Shown piece after piece: positions 11,016 to 21,650 of a stretch of DNA of 64,000 nt. The stretch's first letter is position 1. The number at the start of each line of letters is the position of its first letter. The notes beneath the pieces were generated by a model, which saw nothing but the letters and a program-made list of their open reading frames with translations, had not been told where the DNA came from and did no database searches. Origin of the DNA: Sympetrum striolatum (lineage: Eukaryota > Arthropoda > Insecta > Odonata > Libellulidae); the NCBI GenBank assembly GCA_947579665.1, contig OX388343.1, positions 93,538,254 through 93,602,253 on the forward strand. Reading direction: 5' to 3'. The position numbers were made by a program, and so were the translations under genes.

Positions 11016-14000
11016 ATATTATTTAGTAAATTCAATCGCTAGGTCCTTGAAAGACTCGCTAGCCGGGATTAATACCTCTATATCTACTAGACAAGAAGCG
11101 ACAAAAAGATTTTTATCTTTTATTCTTTATATTCTTTTCAAAGGAGCTGTAGCTACCTTTAGAATTTGACAAAAACACGTTAGTATTCCTGTTTGTTATT
11201 TATGATGATTTTCTCTTTACTCTTAAATAAGAGAATTACAATTAAGATAGTTTTTAAAATCTTCGGAATACAAAGAAAAGTACAGGTTTATATATCTTTC
11301 TAGGTAAAATATAAAGTAACAGTCCAATCTACAAATTGTGATCAGACATCCAAATGACAATGCTGACTACCACATCTTGTGTATTATTAAATGTTAAAAT
11401 AAAGCTAAGATTATCTAATTATGATTTAATTCTGCGGACTTATGTTCGTAAAATCAAATTTGGAACCAATATTCTCTCGCGGTATTTTGAGTTTTTCTCA
11501 TTTCTTACACATTGATAAGAAAACAAAACATGGAATAGTCCAAAACCAAATAACAAGTTTAAAGAACCTTCTGCATTCGAATAGAAAATCGTAATTTATC
11601 ATGCCGTTTAACTTCATACAGAGGGAGATTGCAGATTGTGTACGAGAATTTCGAATTGTTGTACAGTTCAAGTGATTTCGGAAATATTTACTCATAATAC
11701 TTAACTATTTATATTCTAAATAATCTTTCTGTACTGTGGGGAGTAACCGAAAGATTTCACCTAGTATTCAGGAAGTTAAATTTGTTATGGTTTAAAAAAG
11801 AATTGCCATTTAGATAATTAAGAAAAATAAATATAGTTCAGAAACGCGTAATAGCACCATCAACCAGCCTCTAGTCTGGTGTGTAGAATCAGAGCACCCC
11901 TCTTCTAGATCGTTGTTCTTTTTTTCATTCTTTTGACCACCTTTTCCTTCCACCCACTCCTCCCTCTACCGAGGTCGTCTTTCTCCTTGCTTTCCTTCTA
12001 ATTGAGCACTGACCCTCCTCTATCATTACCTCCCTTTTCATCCCCGCCATTCGCTGCTCTTCTTCGCCGTCTGCCCGCTCGGGGCTGTCCTCGCCCTCGA
12101 ATCGCCCTCCACCGCCGCAAATTGCACGCTTTTACGCCATTTAATGTCATATTTCTAAATCACGGACTTATTCTGAAATCAAGGAGCGATATTGTGTTTA
12201 TTTAGAACATCACTTTAAGGTGTTTCACCTCAAGGCGAAAAAAGTGTTATTAACCAGTCGACTACGTGACAAGATTATAAACCTTTTTTCAAGGTCTTTA
12301 ATCGTCTCAAGCTGTTTCGCTCCGTTTCTAAGAAGTTTTGATGATGACATCTCGTGGGTAGAGTAGGTAATCATACCCGATTTTGATTTACGACGAATTC
12401 AGCATGTTTAAAATGAGATTTACTGTTAAGGTTTAAAGTCCCATCCTGTTGTTGTGGTCATGCTTATAACAGCTGCTTGATAGATCCATGGTATAAACGC
12501 GGTCCGTATATGACATATTCTCTTCTATTTACCTATCATCTGAAGATGTCCATCATACCACAGGAAATAATTTATTTTATTTTATACATCAAAGAAAAAT
12601 CGATAGTTAAGTTCTATCCACATGAAATCACAGCAAGCTGCTATTGCAATTATAAATATCTTTTCTTACTAGAGCACTCTAATATAAAACTTCTGTTTGG
12701 CAAATAGCAATTACGTAACGTTTGCTTATATAATAATAAAAATACGAGTCCCTCTGATTAAAACTATTCCAAATGTCCCTCATCTTCTCAAATATTATTA
12801 AAAATAGAATAATATTCTCTTTTCTTATTTATACACTCTTATTATATTTGTTTGACATATAGAGATTTTTCCATTCGTAAAACTCGTTTTTACTTTCCAG
12901 AAATGGTTTTCATAGAAATTCACTTAAATAACAATGATTCCAGTATTTGTCTCTCATATTTTTCTTATGCTTTCCGAAGATTCGGTACGATGGGATTAGC
13001 AGTTTGGAACGCACTATCTCTTATGTTTAATTTGAAAATGTGCACTATCCATAAAATTATTTAAACTTTTTTGTGTATGAGCATGCATTTGAACATAAGG
13101 TTTGTTCTCTTTGCGTCTGGTTATAACATTGTGAGCTGAAACATGACACAGCCTATGAAAATTCTGTAAGGCAAAGTAGGGTTTTTTCTTGCACTAGTTA
13201 CGGAGGTAACAAAGAAACCACTGCATCTATTGATTGTCCATACTCTCAAAATTCAATTTCAAGGATAATTGAGAATATTTTTATAGCTGTTGTTGATTCG
13301 TCACGTGTATAAATAGTGCGCATGTTTTCCATTCCTAAGAGTTTTATTCCTTAATAACAAATGTTTTATCAACACTAGAGTTAACCGGTTTCTAATTTTA
13401 TGGCCAAAACGGTGCTTCCTCATTACCTATGACCGTGGTTCACTGAGAATACGTGTATTATATTTGTTCTAGCTGCCTAAGAAGTGGAGTATTCGTTATC
13501 TTTTGAGATTTGGCTTATAATTTTTGACTGTCAATTCAACGTAAGGTTTACCAATCGATAGCATTCTATAATAATGAGTTTAGTTAAAGAACTACTCAAA
13601 AACGATTTTTTCTAAAGTAGATAAACTAAACTCAAGTAGGTAAACTTTACACGATTTAACTTCCAATTGGCTCATCTAAAACAATACTAAAGCGTCTACC
13701 TGCTTGTTAGATACTTCAGAGGTTCTATTAGCTGCATCGTGTTTACCTTTTTCATATGAGCAGGCATCGATTTTCAAATCCAACCCAATCTTCGATACCC
13801 TAAGATATCTCCTCTTTCAATCCGAAGTCGGCCTCGGCAAACCAGACCTTCCTAATGACCTTCTAACTTTTATTCCAAAGGTATAGTTTACGGGAATGAC
13901 CGCAGGAGGTGTCCCTCTTAACTAGCCGCTAAAGCCTCGGACGAACATCGCATTCCACAACCGCCCATTAGAATTAAGAACACCCAATCTATGCGGTCAT

Positions 14001-17000
14001 TTTCTCTTCAAAAACCCTTGCTTTTCCTCCCCCAATCCATGTCCCGCCCACTAGCAACCATACCTTCTCACATCCCTGCCCCGAACCCTGTCATGTTCCC
14101 TCCTTTCTCTAGCCACAAAACGCCGTCCTATTCCAAACCCACAGTAATATAACTCGGATTTTACATAATCTTATGTTACTGGGAACATCAGTGTTTATGG
14201 AAGCCATAAAACTTTTAGAAGTAACGTAAACAATACCATGAAAAAGTCACTCACAATTATATAATCGTAAGAAACTGTAACCTGTGGAAAAAGTAAGGTT
14301 TTGTTATCTGTTAATCTTTCTATATATTTCTATTAGGCAATTGAAATGGGTAATTAACAGCGGCCGGATATGCATGTATTGTATAATATCCTTCCCTGGA
14401 AAAGGGACGATTACGCTAGTGCGATATATTCGCATCATTACAGCATTACATTTTTTTGCCTATTAATTGGTGATAAAGATATTTAAGAGTTTGGAAACGC
14501 TACCTGTTCATTAATAAGCTGTTTTACTGCGAGTCTTCGAAACGGATCGCTGATTCGCCCACCGGAAAGAGCGGAGATGGGATAAGATTGCTTCCATTGA
14601 TATACCTTTAATAGTTCCTCTCCGTTGACATTTGGCCTTAATTGTGATAGTTAATGCAACGAGATCTCACTGTTGAAAACTCTAAATTTGATTGGATTTA
14701 TAGCATGAAGTTATTCCTTCCTTTTTTGGAGCACGAGAAAATAAATTTCCATCGCTTTTATATAATTGTTTGACACGGTTTGCCTTTTCCCTTTGTGGTA
14801 GGAAAAGTTATTCACAAAAACGATACATATCGGTCGATTTTATCAATTGATAATCATATATATGTTCATTTATTCGATTCTTAGCGTTTTAAAGCTAGAT
14901 TATGCTTTGATATCCACTGTCAGAATTTAAATTTAATAAATTGGTAGAAATTTATTGAAATGTAGATTATGAATCAGAAACGTAAAGAATTTTGCGAAAC
15001 TTGAAATTAGATAAGTATAATTCGACTTTTAAGGCCTTCGTATCACTTTGAAAGACACGTCAAGGCAGCGCAGAGGAATCGCAACGAATGGAAAGATAAG
15101 CCTAACGTCCGTGCTCATCTCCACTAACTCACTTTCGAAAGATGGGGAAAACCGCGAATAGCTACCCAGGACGAGAGTAATATCTTTTACGATCGATAAT
15201 GTCATGAGCATACGAGCCTTATAAATTCGAATCGCATCATGAGATCGTAGTTATGCTCCTTAAGTAGGAGTTCTCAACGCGGTGATTTCCCCCATCGGAA
15301 GAGGGAGGAAGTTCTCGCACGATAGCGAAAAAATTTCCGATCGGACGGATTCAGAGGAACACAGATGAACAGGAATGTCCAACCATATCCACATAGTCTG
15401 GCCTCCTCTCGGGGAAACCAGCTCCGTTTTTCACCCGGGGCATAATCGCTCGCCTTCACTCGCCCTTCCCTCATCAGCGTGCCCTGCTGCATATACTCTG
15501 ACAGCTGACGTGGTATTTAAGGCAGCAATTACCCATGTGGAAACGGTCGTTGGAGCAGTTACCTGCCCGTACGCCGTCTCCGCTGGTAGCCGCAGCAACG
15601 CCGCCGCCTATCCAACAACACAGCCCGTAATGAGAGGGTATTATTTTACTGACGGTTTTCTCATGAGTCCCTCGGGCCCTCCAATCCAGTCCACCCTCCC
15701 ACCTTGTCCTTATTACTCCCTCCCCCTGAGAGCCTCATTCCAATCACGTTTTTCCTCTCCCGTTTGTTTATTTTGCAATTAACTCTGCTCTGTGATCGAC
15801 GGAGGTCTAATCGAGTCGATGGAATGTCAATAGCTCCCATATATTTGCGACACAATCACGACCTATCCTTGTGGTAACTGGTCTCTTCTTTTTTTTCAGG
15901 AATGGAAGAGAAATCGCTCCGGAATCCGTTCTTATTTGCTCCTCGCTACCGATCGGTTAATCAGCGGTTATTTCTCTAGTTTGCTTGCTCGTTTTCTTTC
16001 GCAAATGGGGCCGAGCGCGTTTAATTCTTCGGTTGTTTTTTATGGAGTAGTATCAGATGTTTTCTGTGACGCTTCGGTGGACGGGATGGTTGGCGACTCC
16101 TGTATATCTGTGCGACGAAGACGTTGCGTCTGGTTAGTTGAGGTTCATTTCGTTATTAATGGTTTTGGATGAGTTAGGGCGTGGCCTTTTGTGGGTTTAG
16201 ATCCAATGGTTTTGCGGTGCTATAGCCTTCGAATCCGAGAACTGGTTGAGTTTTGATTCTCAAATTGTTTTAGCTTCATCTGCCTACTCGCTCAGATTTG
16301 GAAATATGCGTTGAACGATTTTCTTGCCATCACCGCATTAAATCTAATTTTGGGATTCATTAGAAAGACGATCGATGTAATAAGACAGGGTATTTTCTGA
16401 GACATGTCGAGGCTACTCGTTTATTCCAAGTACAGAAGTGGAGATCTGCCACCCATTTTATGATTAGAGGTGGACGTAGAAAATTGGGTGAGAATAAAAT
16501 ACTTAAGTTATTTAGTTAGAGGCTAAAGGTATTTCGATAACGAAATATTTTAATTTTCATCAATGCAAACTGGTGAACAATCTAGCATTAGGCTAGTTGA
16601 AAATTATCGTCGTTTGAAAGGGGCTATAAGTCTTTTTATATTCGTTAACAGCTATGTTTTTCCTGTAACAATTTCATCTATTTTCTAGTAATTTCTGAGG
16701 CGTACAGTGCTAGATATGGGAAGTATATCAAAATAGTGAAATGAAAGATTAAAAATTCACCGTTACTAAAATATTGAAGGTAAAAGAAACGGTTTACATT
16801 CTCTAAAATCCAAATTTCATTTTAGTTAGCTATCGGAATCTACGAAATGGAAGAAATATTTCTCCAAAGATTCAGCTTTTGCCGATATTTTAATTTCTTC
16901 TAATTGTTCATATTTTTGTTGCTGAGTACACCCCATACTATACTAAAACCACGAATGCGGCTTATATGTTCGGATTCTTCGTTCGTACGTTAATTTATTC

Positions 17001-18220
17001 AAATTCGCTTTGATTCCCCGTCTCTGATTTTATTATTATCACGTTAAATTTATGGCCTCCTATTTTACCTTGTCATCTTTAATGTTCGTTTTTAATAAAG
17101 ATTTGTAAAATATGTTGGTTTTACTTGAAAATCATCTAGATAACCTTCATCGTCGTTCTTAACCCCTTAGAAGTCATACCATTTCATCCAATGATATAGT
17201 AACGTGTCCCTATATATTTTCTGTTTGTATATTTTAGTATTAGGGAAGTAATGATATGCTATCTTAAATTATTGCTCTACAAATAACCGAGCGCGGGCTT
17301 GAATTTATACGAGGCCTTAACTCATCCAAGTGCTAAGGGAAAGCTACCTGTAGGTAGCGCTCAATCCCACAATTAAACCCCTTTATCTCTACAATCGCTT
17401 CTCCCTCTATAATCTAGAGTACTATGCAAATGGTAAGTTCCGTATCTGGAAATGTCCGATCACAATTGCCCTGTTAAGCATAACCCGAACCAGTCCATCT
17501 ATTTACTTTTTCATAGCACCTCTTCCCTTTTAACCTTCCAGGTATTTAAGTACCCATTCCTAACTTAGGGTTGCGTAAATATTGTTCTCACTTCAATTCT
17601 GGAAAGTACAATTTAAGTAGACGATGAGAAATATCCAAAATTCAAAATTAGAGTCCCATAGTGGCGGTTCTTAAGCTCTTGGTTCACTCTTCGAACGAGG
17701 AAATGTTTGTTTTCCAATCATCTCGGCTCCTCAAAGATGAAAAGGAATCTGAAACATGCTAATATATGTGTTTACTCTTCTGTACTCATTTGGAATTTAA
17801 AACATTGAAAATTTACGTCGTAATTCGACAAAAATGACGCAAGACGTTAAATTTATACGAAGCGAAAAATAAATGAGTTTAAATTTAATTCAATAGATCG
17901 AAAGCCAGCCTTTTTTCCAACCATGCTCGTATTATGACTCATAAAATATGTAACACCTGAAAGAGGCCTTTATATAGAAAGATGACTTATATCAATGTTA
18001 GGGAATCAGCTACATTTCCTAGCCTTGAGTGTAGCCTTTTCCTTACTTTTTGAAAAATACACTCTAATTTGAATTATTTTGTTTTTCAATCTTGTTTTTT
18101 CGATCAAATGGAAATAACTTGGGAAATATGAAAATTAAAATTCAGTGTGTAATATTTCAGAAGTGTAAGATCCTATTCTCCTGACTCTAAGATTCTCTCA
18201 GTTTAGCGCACATGTGATAT
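11016..18220. other. No recognisable gene; several GC-richer patches
   Basis: A long AT-rich stretch with no domain I recognise. Patches of higher GC occur at about 11940-12140, 13780-14110 and 15240-15780. The last is open on the plus strand for 135 codons (15375-15782), with a product rich in Ser, Pro and Ala that resembles no family known to me. A small hairpin (AGCTACCTGTAGGTAGC) lies near 17343. Exons or regulatory islands are possible but unproven. Confidence 0.4.
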
Positions 18221-18221
18221 C

Positions 18222-18280
18222 CGGCTGCTTGACCCGGGTTTCAATGGTGCACTAGGCCATCATCGTCAGGGTCTGAGGAG
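18222..18280 (-). ncRNA. Degenerate hammerhead-like motif, Penelope type
   Basis: On the minus strand the blocks CTGACGA (18269-18263), ATGG and CCAT (a possible 4-bp stem II), GAAA (18242-18239) and CCCGGGTC (ending 18231) occur in the order of a hammerhead ribozyme. The flanks that should form stem I do not pair convincingly, so activity is doubtful. The motif resembles repeat ends seen in many arthropod genomes. I assign it to a Penelope-like end by analogy only. Confidence 0.3.
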
Positions 18281-18709
18281 CATAAGTGTTGTTTATCAAG
18301 TAACCTCTAATAGTTCTTATACGACCAAAATTAGCGTGAATAATTACGATGAAGATACGCCCCCCACTCATAGCATAAACGAGTCAAGATATCAAAAACA
18401 ATCATATTCCGAAAATCTCTCATTTTATTCTAAAGAATTTTATCGGCAATTTAAATATCTCAGGAAAATATACTTCAAATCGTTTTATACGTTAACCTAA
18501 AATGAGTGCATTCATATTTCCTGGAAAATCTCTTTTCAAAAGGGAAATAAATATTCATACTGAGAGAGAATACCTGATAAATAACGGATTTTAGAGCGTT
18601 TTCAAAGTTATAAATTCACGAAAAATATGGATTTTCGTTTTAACCTCCGCCTATATCTCTGGAAAATATGATTTTTACGCTTATTCAGTTTAATTTAATC
18701 ATCCTTTTT

Positions 18710-18740
18710 ACTTTCTCCATATACGTAGTATAGAGAAAGT
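18710..18740 (+). repeat. 31-bp palindromic 5' end, isolated stub of the foldback family
   Basis: A 31-bp near-palindrome: ACTTTCTCCATATACG, then TAGTATAGAGAAAGT. The same palindrome forms the 5' end of the copies at 31119 and 53596, and, with changes, the centre of the foldback at 19793-19823. Here it is followed at once by the reversed 3' end of the family at 18756. It is therefore either a truncated plus-strand copy or part of the foldback's left terminus. Confidence 0.7.
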
Positions 18741-18970
18741 GTTGTTTTCATGAAAAAAAATCTGATGTGGCCAGCACATGACTTTCTCCATATATATAAG
18801 ATGTAAATATTTATCTACCGCAGTAATTTCGAACTCTATATTCCACCTAAACTTGGAATACGAGTGATTAATATTATATATTATCTTTGACGGCAAAAAC
18901 ATGATAAATAATGTTTTACGGGACATGATCGATGAAAAACGATGAAATTGGCCTTTCGCCCATAGAGCCC

Positions 18971-19616
18971 AGAGCGCCCACAAAGTACATAATCAGCAAC
19001 TTCCGGTTTATCAGTATTTCATGAATTACTCCTACACAATCAGTGATACAAAAATATGTTTTAACCAAAAGTTATAGTAAATTACATTTTCTAAAACTTT
19101 TACAAATAATAGTATATACCTAAATATCATATTTATGGAGATATTTTGAAAACCGGAAATGAGCTTTGAAGAATGAAGCTCAACTTCCGGTCAACCGATT
19201 TACTTCAAAAACTAATCAACTTTAAAAAAACTAACCAAACTACTATATGTGAAATTTGGTGTTGATATAATACTTAGTTTTTAAGTTAGAGCGCCCACAA
19301 AGTACAAAACAGCTACTTCCGGTTTATCGGTATTTCACGAATAACTCCTAATCAACCGGTGATATAAAAATATGTTAAATACAAAAGTTATAGTAAATTT
19401 TATTATCTAAAACTTTTATAAGTAATACAATACACGTATATATCATACTTATGGAGATATTTTGAAAACCGGAAATGAGCTTTAATGAATGAAGCTCAAC
19501 TTCCGGTCAACCGATTTACTCCAAAAACTAATCAACTCTGACAGCACACACCACAGTACTATATACGAAATTTGGTATTGATACGACAAATAGTTTTCAC
19601 GTTAGAGCGCCCACAA
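18971..19616 (-). repeat. 317-bp tandem units in the left arm
   Basis: AGAGCGCCCA occurs at 18971, 19288 and 19604, a period of 316-317 bp, with matching sequence between (ACTTCCGGTTTATC, ATGGAGATATTTTGAAAACC). The right arm has the same period, with TGGGCGCTCT at 19931 and 20249. The unit looks like two diverged halves of about 160-178 bp joined, similar to the 178-bp units of the 31-kb copy. Confidence 0.75.
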
Positions 19617-19623
19617 ACACACA

Positions 19624-19697
<74 letters not shown>
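19616..19697. repeat. (CA)n microsatellite, about 82 bp
   Basis: An almost perfect CA run, broken only by AT at 19629-19630. It lies inside the left arm of the foldback, at the position where the other copies carry a short TG-rich tract (19905-19930, about 31209-31240 and about 53720-53751, the last two as TGTC/TGTG repeats). The run is thus an expansion of a tract built into the element. The open frames across it are artefacts of the repeat. Confidence 0.95.
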
Positions 19698-19701
<4 letters not shown>

Positions 19702-20576
19702 TCATTCCGAAAATAGTCAAAACGTGTTCTAGGGACCCCAAAACATGTATTTCCGTTGAAATCTCGAAGTCGAATTTTTTCATGAAAACAATACTTTCTC
19801 TATACTTCGTATATGGAGAAAGTAAAAAATCGACTTCGAGATTTCATCGGACATACATATTTGGGGTCCCTAGAACACTTTTTGACCATATTCGGAATGT
19901 TTTCTGTGTATGTGCGTGTGTGTGTGTATGTGGGCGCTCTAACCAAAAAACTATTAGTCGCATCAATACCAATCTTCATATATAGCATTGCGGTGGGTGC
20001 TGTTAGAGTTGATTAGTTTTTTGATTAAATCGGTTGACCGAGAGTTGAGATTTATTCTTCGAAGCAAATTTCCGTTTTTGCAAAATATCTCCATAAATAT
20101 GATACTAAGGTAAATTCTATTATTTATAAAAGTTTTAGAAAATGTATTTTACTATAACTTTTGTATTAAACATATTTTTGTATCACCGGTTGATTAGGAG
20201 TTATTCGTGAAATACTGATAAATCGGAAGTTGCTGATTATGCACTTTGTGGGCGCTCTAACATGAAAACTATTTGTCGTATCAACACCAAATTTCATATA
20301 TAGCACTTTAGCAGGTACCGTTAGAGTTGATTAGTTTTAGAGTAATTCGCTTAACCAAAAGATGAGCTTTATTTTTGGAAGCTCGTTTCCGTTTTTGCAA
20401 ATATCCTCCATTAATATGATATTTAGGTATATACAGTTATCTACAAAAAATACAAAAAATGTATTTGTATATATATTCCAAGTTTAAATTGAATATAGAG
20501 TTCGAAAATACTGTCGTAGATAAATATTTACATCTTACATATGGAGAAAGTCATGTGCTGGCCACATCAGATTTTT

Positions 20577-21650
20577 ATTCCAGATAGGCATTCCCATATC
20601 CGAAATTTACATCCATATCTCCCTCAATCTGATACACATTTAGTGATTCGTTTGTTAAGAAATCCTCAAAAGTTAAGAGTTTTGTATGCATTTCAGGATC
20701 TTTATCTTTTGTGACTGTAAATCTATTTCTGGATGACGTTTTCTAATAATTTGGTTCGCTCGTAAAGCCATCACAGTCTTCTTCAATCCCGCGAATCGTT
20801 TGCTATCCTAAGCAAATCAACTCCCAGAATAATGGAATCGCTTCGCTTGTTATTACTCATCGTTTTCTGTCTCAATCATTGATTGCATTACAATTTTACA
20901 TTCTCACGACCATCAGTGGTACTTCCTTAATATCCACACTCAATCTCCATTTTATAAGTGAAGTATATCGAGCAGTCTCTCGTATACCCGAAGATAATTT
21001 TTCATGCAAATATCCAATCTGTTATTTCGAAGCGACGCAACGTTATTCTTAGCTCATTAACGTGACGTGTTCATTTCTATCAACGAACCAGTTTGGATCA
21101 AATGATGGAGAGGAAATAGCTGCGTCTTAGAGATGTGAGGCCGTGGGAACGTTTTAAAACAGCCTTTAATGTTACTCCTCGAAGGCTTGTATATGTTACA
21201 GCTTTGACATGCAGAACATGTGTAGCGCCATTTCTCTATCAAAGAGAACTCCTTTCCAGGAAGATACAGGATGACTCAATACTTGAAGGGAAATGTGGTC
21301 ATCTTGTGCGTGAAATAGTTCATCAATATGTGCTCTTCAATTATTATGCTGTAGAGGGTGGTATTACAGCTTTGCAACTTATATAACTGGTTTAATAAGG
21401 AATAGACACGTCCCTGTTTTGAAAGCTACCATTCTTCCACTAAATTACAGAAAAGTATGTCGATTGCAGAAAACGTCTTGTGCGTCAAAGTTGCTGATTG
21501 ATTCTCGATGTTTTTAGTAATCGATCCTAATTGGAGAAATTAAAACTGCCATTAAGATGTAGCCTTATAAAAAAGCAAAGATTTGCTCTGAATCTCTGGT
21601 CTTGAATATCAAGTGGTAAGAATGTGGACCATTAGTTCTACTAACAGGAT
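20577..21650. other. No recognisable gene
   Basis: Ordinary AT-rich DNA between the foldback element and the LINE tail. An open stretch at 21135-21386 (83 codons) shows no domain I can recognise. Confidence 0.4.

Larger units (their letters stand above)
18756..20576. mobile_element. Foldback made of two head-to-head copies of a palindrome-ended repeat
   Basis: The left edge (AAAAATCTGATGTGGCCAGC) is the reverse complement of the right edge ending at 20576, and the match continues for about 95 bp with few differences. Further inside, the two arms also match in reverse: blocks CAACTTCCGGTTTATC, ATATCTCCATAAATATGATA and TGGGCGCTCTAAC. The arms meet at a 31-bp palindrome (19793-19823). The left arm (about 1068 bp) reads as a minus-strand copy and the right arm (about 784 bp) as a plus-strand copy sharing that palindrome. 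No protein is encoded. The family's common structure is a 5' palindrome, a TG/CA tract, GGGCGCTCT, tandem units and a CATCAGATTTTT 3' end. Confidence 0.8.

Noticed and set aside
12542..12570. CTGAAGA followed by GGAAAT, hammerhead-like
   Set aside because: No GTC cleavage site and no convincing stems II, III or I; likely chance.
15375..15782. 135-codon plus-strand open frame
   Set aside because: No recognisable domain and biased composition; kept only as a GC-richer patch.
19559..19783. Open frames across the CA repeat (Cys/Val or Thr/His runs)
   Set aside because: They are translations of the microsatellite and its element flanks, not proteins.
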